DNA of 64,000 nt from Chitinimonas koreensis (GCF_014353015.1 NZ_CP060704.1:4427001-4491000), one strand, 5' to 3'. Positions 34,212-43,638 are shown, numbered from the stretch's first letter. The notes: generated from the letters alone by a model not told the origin. A program made the numbers and translations.

Positions 34212-35663
34212 ATGTCCACCGACTTCCTCGCCCAACTGCGCACCCTGCTGCCCGCCGACGCGGTCATCGCCGATCGCGAGCGCCTGCGCGCCTTCGAGTG
34301 CGACGCGCTGTCGGCCTACCGCACGCTGCCGCTGGCCGTCGCGCTGCCCGGCAACGAGGCCGAGGCCGCCGCGGTGCTGCGGCTGGCGCATGCGCACGGC
34401 GTGCCGGTGGTGGCGCGCGGCTCGGGCACCGGGCTGTCGGGCGGCGCCATGCCGGTCGAAGGCGGCCTGCTGCTCGGGCTGAGCCGCATGAAGGCCATCG
34501 TGCAGATCGACGCGCTGGCGCGGCTGGCCCGCGTGCAGCCCGGCGTGCGCAACCAGGCGATCTCCGAGGCCGCCGCGCCCTACGGGCTGTACTACGCGCC
34601 CGATCCGTCGAGCCAGATCGCCTGCTCGATCGGCGGTAATGTGGCCGAGAACGCCGGCGGCATCCACTGCCTGAAATACGGGCTGACCGTGCACAACGTG
34701 CTCGGCCTGCGCGCGCTCACGGTCGAGGGCGAGCTGCTCGAACTCGGCGGCGCCACGCTCGATTCGCCAAGCGACGACCTCCTGAGCCTGCTGATCGGCA
34801 GCGAGGGCCTGCTGGCGGTGGTCACCGAGGTCACCGTCAAGCTGCTGCCGCGGCCGCAGCTGGCGCGGGTGATCCTGGCCAGCTTCCCGACCGTCGGCGC
34901 CGCCGCCGACGGCGTCGCCAGCCTGATCGCCGGAGGCCTGATCCCGGCCGCGCTGGAAATGATGGACCAGCCGACGGTGCGCGCGGTCGAGGACTTCCTG
35001 CGCGCCGGCTACCCGGTCGACGCCGCCGCGATGCTGCTGTGCGAGGCCGACGGCACGCCCGAGGAGGTCGCCGCCGACATCGAGCGGATGAGCGCGATCC
35101 TGCGCGCCGCCGGCGCCGACGGCCTGCGCGTGTCGCAGTCCGAGGCCGAGCGGCAGACCTTCTGGGCCGGCCGCAAGGCCGCCTTCCCGGCCGCCGCCAA
35201 GCTGTCGCCCGACTACTACTGCATGGACGGCAGCATCCCGCGCGCCGCCATCGGCCGGGTGCTCGAAGGCATCGCCGCGCTCGGCCGCGAACACGGCCTG
35301 GCCTGCATCAACGTGTTCCACGCCGGCGACGGCAACCTGCATCCGCTGATCCTGTTCGACGCCAACCAGCCCGGCCAGCTCGCCGCCGCCGAGCGCTACG
35401 GCACCGCCATCGCCGCGCTGTGCGTGGCCGAGGGCGGCGCGATCAGCGGCGAACACGGCATCGGCGTGGAAAAGCTCGACGCCATGTGCGCCCAGTTCAA
35501 CGCGGCCGAGCTCGGCCGGTTCGCCGCGCTGAAGGCGGCGTTCGACCCGCGCGGCCTGCTCAATCCCGGCAAGCTGATCCCGACGCTGCACCGCTGCGCC
35601 GAATACGGCCGCATGCACGTGCACGGCGGCCAGCTGCCCCATCCCGACCTGCCAAGGTTCTGA
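34212..35663 (+). CDS. glcD: Glycolate oxidase subunit GlcD (FAD-linked oxidase)
   Basis: 483 residues. FAD_binding_4 domain with VVARGSGTGLSGGAMPVEGG and CSIGGNVAENAGGIHCLKYG, then an FAD-oxidase C-terminal domain with FHAGDGNLHPLILFD and GAISGEHGIGVEKL. GlcD oxidises glycolate (or D-lactate) and passes electrons to the GlcF Fe-S subunit. It starts the glcDEF operon, with the glcE start overlapping its stop by one base. The ATG 34212 has a weak ribosome-binding site, but longer readings are not conserved-looking. Confidence 0.95.
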   Translation: MSTDFLAQLRTLLPADAVIADRERLRAFECDALSAYRTLPLAVALPGNEAEAAAVLRLAHAHGVPVVARGSGTGLSGGAMPVEGGLLLGLSRMKAIVQIDALARLARVQPGVRNQAISEAAAPYGLYYAPDPSSQIACSIGGNVAENAGGIHCLKYGLTVHNVLGLRALTVEGELLELGGATLDSPSDDLLSLLIGSEGLLAVVTEVTVKLLPRPQLARVILASFPTVGAAADGVASLIAGGLIPAALEMMDQPTVRAVEDFLRAGYPVDAAAMLLCEADGTPEEVAADIERMSAILRAAGADGLRVSQSEAERQTFWAGRKAAFPAAAKLSPDYYCMDGSIPRAAIGRVLEGIAALGREHGLACINVFHAGDGNLHPLILFDANQPGQLAAAERYGTAIAALCVAEGGAISGEHGIGVEKLDAMCAQFNAAELGRFAALKAAFDPRGLLNPGKLIPTLHRCAEYGRMHVHGGQLPHPDLPRF

Positions 35664-36714
35664 TGTCCGATTTCGTCCAGGATCTGCAAGCCCGCCTCCG
35701 CGCCGCCGCCGCCGCGGGCACCCCTTGGCGCTGCAGGGCAACGCCAGCAAGCTGGCCGGCCTGCCGCCGGTCATGGGCGAAGCGCTGACGCTGGCCGGCC
35801 ATGCCGGCGTGATCGACTACGCGCCGAGCGAGCTGGTGGTCAGCGTGCGTGCCGGCACCCCGGTCGCCGAACTCGACGCGCTGCTGGCCGGCTCCAGCCA
35901 GATGCTGGCCAGCGAGCCGCCGACCTTCGGCGGCCGCGCGACGGTCGGGGGCGCGCTCGCCACCGGCTGGAGCGGCCCGCGCCGGCCCTGGGCCGGCAGC
36001 CTGCGCGACCACCTGCTCGGGCTGACGCTGGTCGACGGCCGCGGCGAGCTGCTGCGTTTCGGCGGCCGCGTGATGAAGAACGTGGCCGGCTTCGACGTCG
36101 CGCGCGCCTGCGTCGGCGGCCTGGGCCGCTTCGGCGCCATCGTCGAGGCCCACCTGCGGGTGCTGCCGCGGCCCGAGGCCGAGCAGGTGCTGGTGTTCGA
36201 ACTGTCGCAGGCCGAGGCGATCCTGCGCGCCAACCAGTGGAGCGCGGCGCCGCTGCCGCTGTCGGGCGCCGCCTGGGCCGACGGCCTGCTGCGGCTGCGG
36301 CTGTCGGGCAACGCGGTGGCGGTCGCCGCGGCGGTCGAGCAGCTCGGCGGCGAGCCCGACCGCGACGGCCTGGCCTGGTTCGACGCGCTGCGCGGCCGCC
36401 GCAGGCCGCTGTTCGACCCGCCGCCGGCCGGCATGGCGCTGTACCGGCTGTCGCTGCCGCAGGCCACGCCGCCGCTGCTGGTCGGCTACCGCCAGTGGAT
36501 CGACTGGGCCGGCGGCCTGCGCTGGCTGCACGCGCCGCTCGACGCCGCCGGCGTGGTGCAGGGCGCCGCCCGGCTGGCCGGCGGCCATGCCACCCGGCTG
36601 CATCCGCACGGACTGGCCGCGCCGGTGCCGGCCACCGTCGCGGCGATCCAGCACCGGCTGCGCGCGGCCTTCGACCCGGCCGGCATCCTCAACCGCCCCG
36701 CCGCGGAGCCCTGA
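35663..36714 (+). CDS. glcE: Glycolate oxidase subunit GlcE (apparent frameshift)
   Basis: 350 residues after restoring one C in CCCC at 35721-35724; the start MSDFVQDLQARLRAAAAAGTP then continues as LALQGNASKLAGLPP. FAD-binding motif FGGRATVGGALATGWSGPRR and GRVMKNVAGFDVARACVGG are typical of GlcE. It is the second flavin subunit of the membrane-associated glycolate oxidase. The neighbours are glcD (1-nt overlap) and glcF (3-bp gap). The break is likely a sequencing error. Confidence 0.9.
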
Positions 36715-36717
36715 ACC

Positions 36718-37929
36718 GTGCAGACCCGCATCGCCCCTCCGTTCGCCGACAGCGCGGCCGGCCAGGACGCCGAGGCCATCCTGCGCCGCTGCGTGCACTG
36801 CGGCTTCTGCCTCGCCACCTGCCCGACCTACCAGTTGACCGGCAACGAGCTCGACAGCCCGCGCGGCCGCATCTACCTGATCAAGCAGCTGCTCGAAGGC
36901 CAACCGGTCGGCGCGCAGACCCGCCATCACCTCGACCGCTGCCTGACCTGCCGCGCCTGCGAGACCACCTGCCCGTCGGGCGTCGACTACCACCGGCTGG
37001 CCGACATCGGCCGCCACTGGCTCGAGGCGCAGCAGCCGCGGCCGCTGGCCGAACGCTTCCGGCGCGGCCTGCTCAAGCGCCTGCTGCGCAACCGGCCGCT
37101 GTTCGCCGGCACGGTGGCGCTGGGCCGGCTGGCGCGGCCCCTGCTGCCGGGCCTGACCGCCAGCCTGCCGGCGCGCGGCAACACCCGCCGGCCGGCCGCC
37201 GCCGAAGGCCTGGAACGCTGGCTGATCCTGGAGGGCTGCGTGCAGCCGTCGCTGGCGCCGTCGATCAACGCCGCCGCGGCGCGCGTGCTGGCGGCTTGCG
37301 GCATCGCGCTCGAACCGGTGCGCGGCTGCTGCGGCGCGGTGGCCTGGCACCTCAACGACGCCGAACGCGGCCGCGCCGACATGCGCCGGCTGGTCGAGGC
37401 CTGCGCGGCCGGCCTCGACCGCGGCGCTGCCGGCATCGTGTCGAGCGCCAGCGGCTGCGGCGCCACCGTCGCCGACTACGGCAAGCTGCTGGCCGACGAG
37501 CCGTGCGCGCATTCGGCCCAGCGGGTGGCGGCCGGCACGCGCGACCTGGCCGAGCTGGTCAGCGAGCGGCTCGACCGCCTGCTGCCGCGGCTGGCCCCGC
37601 CGGCCGAGCCGCGGCTGGCCTTCCACGCGCCATGCAGCCTGCAGCATGGCCTGCGCCGCCGGCCGCTGGTCGAGCGGATGCTGGAGCGGCTGGGCTACGT
37701 GCTGCTGCCGGTGGCCGACAGCCACCTGTGCTGCGGCTCGGCCGGCACCTATTCGATCCTGCAGCCGGCGCTGGCGCGGCAGCTGCGCAACGACAAGCTG
37801 GCCAAACTCGAGGCCGGCCAGCCGCCGGCGATCGCCACGGCCAACATCGGCTGCCAGACCCATCTGCAGGCCGGTACCGATACGCCGGTGCGGCATTGGA
37901 TCGAGCTGGTGGCGGAACGCCTGCGCTAG
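36718..37929 (+). CDS. glcF: Glycolate oxidase iron-sulfur subunit GlcF
   Basis: 403 residues starting with GTG. Two ferredoxin-type 4Fe-4S motifs, CVHCGFCLATCP and CLTCRACETTCP, are followed by two CCG domains (VRGCCGAVAWH and LCCGSAGTY). It passes electrons from GlcDE to the quinone pool at the membrane. It is the last gene of glcDEF, with a hairpin about 48 bp downstream. The start has no clear Shine-Dalgarno and may be coupled to glcE. Confidence 0.95.
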   Translation: MQTRIAPPFADSAAGQDAEAILRRCVHCGFCLATCPTYQLTGNELDSPRGRIYLIKQLLEGQPVGAQTRHHLDRCLTCRACETTCPSGVDYHRLADIGRHWLEAQQPRPLAERFRRGLLKRLLRNRPLFAGTVALGRLARPLLPGLTASLPARGNTRRPAAAEGLERWLILEGCVQPSLAPSINAAAARVLAACGIALEPVRGCCGAVAWHLNDAERGRADMRRLVEACAAGLDRGAAGIVSSASGCGATVADYGKLLADEPCAHSAQRVAAGTRDLAELVSERLDRLLPRLAPPAEPRLAFHAPCSLQHGLRRRPLVERMLERLGYVLLPVADSHLCCGSAGTYSILQPALARQLRNDKLAKLEAGQPPAIATANIGCQTHLQAGTDTPVRHWIELVAERLR

Positions 37930-37976
37930 CCTCGTGGATTTGCGCCGCGGTGTGACTTGCTGAGGCTGCGGCGCAG

Positions 37977-37998
37977 CCCCCGGCAAAGCCGGGGGTTG
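37977..37998 (+). terminator. Probable terminator after glcF
   Basis: CCCCCGGC / GCCGGGGG stem with AAA loop followed by TTGATGG; weak T tract. Confidence 0.5.
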
Positions 37999-38035
37999 AT
38001 GGAATGCGAGTGCTCGACCAGCGGCCAGCCCTGTT

Positions 38036-38090
38036 TCATCCCGACTCCCCCCGCCCTCGCCGCCGCGAGGGGGCCTCGCGGGCGCTCGTT
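38036..38090. repeat. Dispersed repeat family E, copy 2
   Basis: Nearly the same as 3206-3257, sharing the CCGCCCTCGCCGCCGCGAGG core and CGCTCG end. Confidence 0.55.
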
Positions 38091-38166
38091 CGCGCTCCGT
38101 TGCACCTACTGCCAGGCATGTCGCTGCGCTCTGCCGGTCGCCGGCGCCGCCGTAGTCGAGGGTTGC

Positions 38167-38235
38167 GTAGGAGCGGCTTCAGCCGCGAATCGTGGCTATC
38201 CCGCCATGGTCGTTCGCGGCTGAAGCCGCGCCTAC
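38167..38235. repeat. REP-like palindrome, family A copy 2
   Basis: GTAGGAGCGGCTTCAGCCGC left arm, GCGGCTGAAGCCGCGCCTAC right arm (one mismatch), 29-bp centre. Confidence 0.8.
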
Positions 38236-38305
38236 ATCGGCCGCGGAGCGGCGGCAGGCCTTCCGCGCTTGCCGCAACCCACCGTCCAGCCCCTAAGATG
38301 CGGCC

Positions 38306-39079
38306 ATGCTCACCCTGTCCCAGCTCCAGCTCGACCGCGACGGCCGCCGCGTGCTCGACGGTTTCAGCGCCGACGCGCCGCAGCACCGGCTCACCGTGCT
38401 GCTCGGCCCCAACGGCGCCGGCAAGTCCAGCCTGCTGGCCGTGGCGGCCGGCGAACTGCGGCCGCAGGCCGGCCGCTGCAGCTTCGACGGCCTCGACCTG
38501 CTGGCGGCCGATGCCGCGACGCTGGCGCGCCGGCGCGCGCTGCTGCCGCAGTCGAGCACGCTCGAGTTCGATTTCAGCGTGCGCGAGGTGGCGCGGCTCG
38601 GCGGTACGCCTTTCCCCGACATCCCCGCCGCCGAGCTCGACGGCCTGATCGACAGCGTGCTGCGGCTGACCGACGCCGCCGCGCTGGCCGAGCGGCGCTA
38701 CACCAGCCTGTCGGGCGGCGAGCGCCAGCGCGCCCAGCTCGCCCGCGTGCTGGTGCAGGCCTGCGCCGCCGCCGCGCGCGGGCCGGCGCTGCTGCTGCTC
38801 GACGAGCCGACCGCGGCGCTCGACCCGCGCCACCAGCACACCCTGCTGGCCGGCCTGCACGAACTGGTGCGCAAGCTGGCGCTGAGCGTGGTGGCCTGCC
38901 TGCACGACGTGAACCTGGCGCTGCACTACGCCGACCAGGCCTGGCTGCTCGACGGCGGCCGGCTGGCCGCCGCCGGCCCGCCGGCGGCGACGCTGACGCC
39001 GGAACGGCTCGAGCAGGTATTCCAGCTGCCGGCGCGGCGCGTCGGCGAGCTGATCGCCTTCGGCCTGCCGCGCGGCTGA
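38306..39079 (+). CDS. hmuV: ABC transporter ATP-binding protein, HmuV (heme) type
   Basis: 257 residues with Walker A LLGPNGAGKSS, Q-loop LLPQSSTLEFDFSV, signature LSGGERQRAQLARVLVQ, Walker B ALLLLDEPTAALD and switch CLHDVNLALHYADQ. The sequence around the signature, with the AAAARGPALLLLDEP insertion, is typical of HmuV, the ATPase of heme importers. No permease or binding protein is adjacent in the window, so it is an orphan here; the hmuTU genes may be elsewhere. Other FecE-type uptake is possible. No clear Shine-Dalgarno. Confidence 0.75.
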   Translation: MLTLSQLQLDRDGRRVLDGFSADAPQHRLTVLLGPNGAGKSSLLAVAAGELRPQAGRCSFDGLDLLAADAATLARRRALLPQSSTLEFDFSVREVARLGGTPFPDIPAAELDGLIDSVLRLTDAAALAERRYTSLSGGERQRAQLARVLVQACAAAARGPALLLLDEPTAALDPRHQHTLLAGLHELVRKLALSVVACLHDVNLALHYADQAWLLDGGRLAAAGPPAATLTPERLEQVFQLPARRVGELIAFGLPRG

Positions 39080-39403
39080 GGCACGACCGCCCCCCGTAGG
39101 AGCGGCTTCAGCCGCGAATGGCAACGGTGGAATGACCAACGATTCGCGGCTGAAGCCGCTCCTACCCAAGGTGTCGGAAGCCGGTGCGATTACCCCTGCG
39201 TGGCGCGCCCGCCACAGCGCATTGCGCAGTGCAGCAAAGCGCTGCACACTGCGCGTCGCGGCCGCGTGCCGCCGGCCTTCCGCCGCTCGCCGCGGCGCAG
39301 GCCCGCCGGCCTGTTGGGGCGTCGAGACAGTACGAGCGTCCAACTGGCCGCGCCCCGCGCGCTTCAATAGAATCCCGTTTTCCCGCCCACGGTTGTCAAT
39401 GCC
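39080..39403. other. 324-bp intergenic region
   Basis: Carries REP family A copy 3 (39096-39165). The remainder is GC-rich with no supported gene. Confidence 0.6.
39096..39165. repeat. REP-like palindrome, family A copy 3
   Basis: Perfect arms GTAGGAGCGGCTTCAGCCGC and GCGGCTGAAGCCGCTCCTAC. The best preserved copy in the window. Confidence 0.85.
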
Positions 39404-40012
39404 ATGAAGTTGATCGCCTCGCTGACCAGTCCCTACGCCCGCAAGGTACGCATCGTCCTGCACGAGAAGCGCATCGACTGCCCGCTGACGGTCGACATCC
39501 CGTGGAACGCCGACAGCCAGGTGCCGAACTTCAATCCGCTGGGCAAGGTACCGGTGCTGGTGCTCGACGACGGCTCGACGCTGTTCGACTCGCGCGTCAT
39601 CGTCGACTACCTCGACCACCTCACGCCGGTGTCGCGGCTGGTGCCGAGCGAGCACCGCAAGGCGGTCCAGGTGAAGCGCTGGGAGGCGCTGGCCGACGGC
39701 ATCTGCGACGCCGGCATCGCGGTGGTGCTAGAGCGCAAGCGGCCGGCCGCCAAGCAGGACGCCGACTGGATCGCGCGCCAGCTCGGCAAGGTCGAGGCCG
39801 GCCTCAAGATGCTGAGCGAGGACCTGGCCGAACGCAGCTGGTGCAATGGCGAAGGCTATACGCTGGCCGACATCGCGGTCGGCTGCTGCCTCGGCTACCT
39901 CGACCTGCGCTTCGCCGAGATCGACTGGCGCGGCCCCTACCCCAACCTGGCGAAATTCGCCGACAAGCTCGCGCAACGGCCGGCCTTCGCCGAGACCGTG
40001 CCGCAGGCTTGA
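39404..40012 (+). CDS. Glutathione S-transferase family protein (YibF-like)
   Basis: 202 residues: thioredoxin-like N-terminal GST domain (SLTSPYARKVRIVLHEK, catalytic Ser region; FDSRVIVDYLD after the glutathione-binding motif) and an all-helical C-terminal domain with EGYTLADIAVGCCLGYLDLR. This resembles YibF-type GSTs. It presumably binds glutathione in the cytosol; substrate unknown. The gene lies upstream of the amino-acid decarboxylase, separated by 211 bp. Confidence 0.88.
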   Translation: MKLIASLTSPYARKVRIVLHEKRIDCPLTVDIPWNADSQVPNFNPLGKVPVLVLDDGSTLFDSRVIVDYLDHLTPVSRLVPSEHRKAVQVKRWEALADGICDAGIAVVLERKRPAAKQDADWIARQLGKVEAGLKMLSEDLAERSWCNGEGYTLADIAVGCCLGYLDLRFAEIDWRGPYPNLAKFADKLAQRPAFAETVPQA

Positions 40013-40223
40013 GCGGACCCGCGACGAAGCGGCCTATCGACCGACCCGAGAACCCATGCGACGGGGCCGTATCCATACGCGATACGGCCCCGGTGCTTTT
40101 CCGGACCGGGGCTTCGCCCCGGCCGACCGCGGGCATCCGCCCCCGCCCGGGACGCGTCATGCGCGCGTCGCGTTTGAAACAGACAATGCAGCGGCCCCGC
40201 AAGCCGAATCTGGAGATTGCCCG

Positions 40224-42485
40224 ATGAAATTCCGCTTCCCCGTCGTGATCATCGACGAAGACTTCCGCGCCGAGAATTCGAGCGGCCTCGGCATCCGCGC
40301 GCTGGCCAACGCCATCGAGCAGGAAGGCTTCGAGGTGCTGGGCGTGACCAGCTACGGCGACCTCACCGGCTTCGCCCAGCAGCAGAGCCGCGCCTCGAGC
40401 TTCATCCTGTCGATCGACGACGAGGAATTCATCGGCAGCGCGCCGGGCGAGGAGACCGCCGCGATCAAGAACCTGCGCGCCTTCGTCGAGGAGATCCGCT
40501 TCAAGAACGCCGACATCCCGATCTTCCTGTACGGCGAGACGCGCACCAGCCGCCATATCCCCAACGACGTGCTGCGCGAACTGCACGGCTTCATCCACAT
40601 GTTCGAGGACACCCCCGAGTTCGTCGCCCGCTCGATCGTGCGCGAAGCCAAGCACTACCTCGACTCGCTGGCCCCGCCGTTCTTCCGCGCGCTGCTGCAC
40701 TACGCCCAAGACGGCTCCTACAGCTGGCACTGCCCCGGCCACTCCGGCGGCGTCGCCTTCCTCAAGAGCCCGGTCGGCCAGATGTTCCACCAGTTCTTCG
40801 GCGAGAACATGCTGCGCGCCGACGTCTGCAACTCGGTCGACGAACTGGGCCAGCTGCTCGACCACACCGGCCCGGTGGCCGCCAGCGAGCGCAACGCCGC
40901 GCGCATCTTCGGCTCGGACCACCTGTTCTTCGTCACCAACGGCACCAGCACCAGCAACAAGATGGTGTGGCACGCCACCGTGGCGCCCGGCGACATCGTG
41001 GTGGTCGACCGCAACTGCCACAAGTCGATCCTGCACTCGATCATGATGTGCGGCGCGATCCCGGTGTTCCTGATGCCGACGCGCAACCACTTCGGCATCA
41101 TCGGCCCGATCCCGCTGTCCGAATTCCAGCCCGACACCATCCGCCAGAAGATCGAGGCCAACCCCTTCGCCCGCGAGGCGCTGGAGAAACGGCCCGGCAA
41201 CAAGCCGCGCATCCTCACCATCACCCAGTCGACCTACGACGGCGTGCTCTACAACGTCGAGATGATCAAGGACGTGCTGGGCGAGACCATCGACACCCTG
41301 CACTTCGACGAAGCCTGGCTGCCGCACGCGGCCTTCCACGACTTCTACCGCGACATGCACGCGATCGGCCGCGACCGGCCGCGTTCCAAGGACGCGATGG
41401 TGTTCGCCACCCAGAGCACCCACAAGCTGCTGGCCGGCCTGAGCCAGGCCTCGCAGATCCTGGTGCAGGAATCGCAGACGCGGCAGCTGGACCGCCACCG
41501 CTTCAACGAGGCCTACCTGATGCATACCTCGACCTCGCCGCAGTACTCGATCATCGCCAGCTGCGACGTGGCCGCCGCGATGATGGAGGCGCCCGGCGGC
41601 ACCGCGCTGGTGGAGGAATCGATCGCCGAGGCGCTCGACTTCCGCCGTGCCATGCGCAAGGTCGACGACGAGTACGGCGATTCGTGGTGGTTCAAGGTCT
41701 GGGGCCCGGAATACCTGGCCGAGGAAGGCATCGGCGAGCGCTCCGACTGGGTGCTGCGCGCCGACGACCGCTGGCACGGCTTCGGCGGCCTGGTCGACGG
41801 CTTCAACATGCTCGACCCGATCAAGGCCACCATCATCACCCCGGGCCTCGACGTCGACGGCCGCTTCGACGAGACCGGCATCCCGGCCGCGATCCTGACC
41901 AAGTACCTGGCCGAGCACGGCATCATCGTCGAGAAGACCGGCCTCTACAGCTTCTTCATCATGTTCACCATCGGCATCACCAAGGGCCGCTGGAACACGC
42001 TGGTGACCGAGCTGCAGCAGTTCAAGGACGACTACGACAAGAACCAGCCGCTGTGGCGCGTGCTGCCCGAGTTCGTCGCCAGGCACCCGCGCTACGAGCG
42101 CGTCGGCCTGCGCGACCTGTGCCAGCAGATCCACGAGGTCTACCGCGCCGGCGACGTGGCGCGGCTGACCACCGAGATGTACCTGAGCGACATGGTGCCG
42201 GCGCTGAAGCCGTCCAAGGCCTTCAGCAAGATGGCCCACCGCGAGATCGAGCGCGTGCCGCTCGACCAGCTCGAGGGCCGCATCACCGCGATCCTGCTGA
42301 CACCCTACCCGCCCGGCATCCCGCTGCTGATCCCCGGCGAGTGCTTCAACAAGACCATCGTCGACTACCTGCGCTTCGCCCGCGCCTTCAACGAGCGCTT
42401 CCCCGGCTTCGAGACCGACATCCACGGCCTGGTGAAGGACGAGCAGAGCGGCGATTACTACGTCGACTGCGTAGTCGGCGACTGA
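40224..42485 (+). CDS. Inducible Orn/Lys/Arg decarboxylase (arginine decarboxylase-like)
   Basis: 753 residues with three parts: an N-terminal receiver-like wing domain (VVIIDEDFRAENSSGLGIRAL), the large PLP domain with SWHCPGHSGGVAFLKSPVG, HFDEAWLPHA and the cofactor lysine in QSTHKLLAGLSQAS, and the C-terminal domain with TPYPPGIPLLIPGE. It is homologous to AdiA and LdcI, which consume a proton when decarboxylating arginine or lysine and so protect against acid. Details (YDGVLYN, MLDPIKATI) are close to the AdiA group, but the substrate is not certain. GGAG lies 10 nt upstream. No antiporter gene is adjacent. Confidence 0.9.
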   Translation: MKFRFPVVIIDEDFRAENSSGLGIRALANAIEQEGFEVLGVTSYGDLTGFAQQQSRASSFILSIDDEEFIGSAPGEETAAIKNLRAFVEEIRFKNADIPIFLYGETRTSRHIPNDVLRELHGFIHMFEDTPEFVARSIVREAKHYLDSLAPPFFRALLHYAQDGSYSWHCPGHSGGVAFLKSPVGQMFHQFFGENMLRADVCNSVDELGQLLDHTGPVAASERNAARIFGSDHLFFVTNGTSTSNKMVWHATVAPGDIVVVDRNCHKSILHSIMMCGAIPVFLMPTRNHFGIIGPIPLSEFQPDTIRQKIEANPFAREALEKRPGNKPRILTITQSTYDGVLYNVEMIKDVLGETIDTLHFDEAWLPHAAFHDFYRDMHAIGRDRPRSKDAMVFATQSTHKLLAGLSQASQILVQESQTRQLDRHRFNEAYLMHTSTSPQYSIIASCDVAAAMMEAPGGTALVEESIAEALDFRRAMRKVDDEYGDSWWFKVWGPEYLAEEGIGERSDWVLRADDRWHGFGGLVDGFNMLDPIKATIITPGLDVDGRFDETGIPAAILTKYLAEHGIIVEKTGLYSFFIMFTIGITKGRWNTLVTELQQFKDDYDKNQPLWRVLPEFVARHPRYERVGLRDLCQQIHEVYRAGDVARLTTEMYLSDMVPALKPSKAFSKMAHREIERVPLDQLEGRITAILLTPYPPGIPLLIPGECFNKTIVDYLRFARAFNERFPGFETDIHGLVKDEQSGDYYVDCVVGD

Positions 42486-42527
42486 GCGGGGCCTGCGTCC
42501 CGGCGGCGCACGACGCGTCATGGACCC

Positions 42528-42596
42528 GTAGGAGCGGCTTCAGCCGCGAATGGCGTGGGCGAGACCTGCACCATTCGCGGCTGAAGCCGCTCCGAC
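42528..42596. repeat. REP-like palindrome, family A copy 4
   Basis: GTAGGAGCGGCTTCAGCCGC and GCGGCTGAAGCCGCTCCGAC arms. A family B copy starts 34 bp downstream. Confidence 0.8.
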
Positions 42597-42630
42597 GCAT
42601 TCGTACTCGCATCCTGGGCGGCGCCGCCCC

Positions 42631-42698
42631 GTAGGCCGGGCTTGACGCCCGACTGCGATCTTCATCGGCAGCGCTGTCGGGCATGAAGCCCGACCTAC
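42631..42698. repeat. REP-like palindrome, family B copy 2
   Basis: GTAGGCCGGGCTTGACGCCC left, GGGCATGAAGCCCGACCTAC right. Confidence 0.8.
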
Positions 42699-42756
42699 GA
42701 CGGCCAATCCCCCAAGGCACGGCGCCGACAGTTCCTGTACTCGTCGGCACATCCGT

Positions 42757-43638
42757 CTAAGCCGCCTCCATCCCCATCAGCCGCGCCACCAGCGGATTGG
42801 CCAGCCGCGCCGCCGGCGCCACCGCGTAGTAGTCCTCGCTCAGCTCGGGCAGCTCGCGCACCAACTCGGCGCCGTATTGCGCCGCCAGCATGTCGGCCAG
42901 CACCGTGGCGGCCGGGAAGAAGCCGGCGCCGTTGCCGCCGAAGGTGGTGAGCAAGGCGCTGTCGTCGAATTCGCCGACGATCGGCGGCCGCAGCCCTTCG
43001 CTTTCCAGCCAGCGCTCCAGCCGCGCGCGCAGCGAGCTGCGCCGGCTCGGCAGCAGCAGCGGCGCCTGGCGCAGGTCGGCGCCGTGGCGCGCGCGCAGCG
43101 CGCCGGTGGCGAACAGGCCGATCGGGCTGGCCGCCACCCGCCGCGCCCGCAGCCGGTGCTGCAAGGCCGGGCCGAGATCGCGGTCGGACAGCACCACGTC
43201 GAGCTTGTGGCGCGACAGCGCCGACACCAGTTCGTCGAATTCGCCTTCATGGCAGGTCAGCCGCAGGTTCGGCGTCGATTCGACCAGCGGCGACAGCAGC
43301 TGCCAGGCCACCAGCTTGGGCACCGAATCGGCGATGCCGACCACCAGCCGCGCGGCCTGGCCGAGCTCGGGATCGGCCAGCACCTCCTGCAGCCGCTCGC
43401 CGAGCAGGAAGATCTCGTCGGCCAGCCGCAGCGCCTCGCGGCCGGCCTCGGTCAGCACCAGCCGCCGCCCTTCCTGGCGGAACAGCGCGCGGCCGAGGTC
43501 GCGTTCGAGCTTGGACAGCTGGCCGCTGATGGTCTGCGGGCTGACGTCGAGCCGTTCGGCCGCGCGCGCCACCCCACCCTCGTGCGCCACGGTCCAGAAG
43601 TAATGCAGGTGCTTATAGTTGAGTTCGGCCCGGGCCAT
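42757..43638 (-). CDS. nhaR: LysR-family regulator NhaR-like
   Basis: 293 residues. The N-terminal MARAELNYKHLHYFWTVAHE and SPQTISGQLSKLE helix-turn-helix, together with LLPSRRSSLRARLERWLES and GEFDDSALLTTFGGNGAG in the effector domain, match NhaR, the sodium-responsive activator of the nhaA antiporter gene. No nhaA is adjacent here; the divergent gene is htpX. The start at 43638 is chosen because NhaR proteins begin close to NYxHLxYFW; a start 27 nt earlier is possible. Confidence 0.88.
   Translation of the reverse strand: MARAELNYKHLHYFWTVAHEGGVARAAERLDVSPQTISGQLSKLERDLGRALFRQEGRRLVLTEAGREALRLADEIFLLGERLQEVLADPELGQAARLVVGIADSVPKLVAWQLLSPLVESTPNLRLTCHEGEFDELVSALSRHKLDVVLSDRDLGPALQHRLRARRVAASPIGLFATGALRARHGADLRQAPLLLPSRRSSLRARLERWLESEGLRPPIVGEFDDSALLTTFGGNGAGFFPAATVLADMLAAQYGAELVRELPELSEDYYAVAPAARLANPLVARLMGMEAA

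Larger units (their letters stand above)
37930..38305. other. 376-bp intergenic region rich in repeats
   Basis: Holds the glcF hairpin, family E copy 2 and REP family A copy 2; no gene is supported. Confidence 0.6.
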
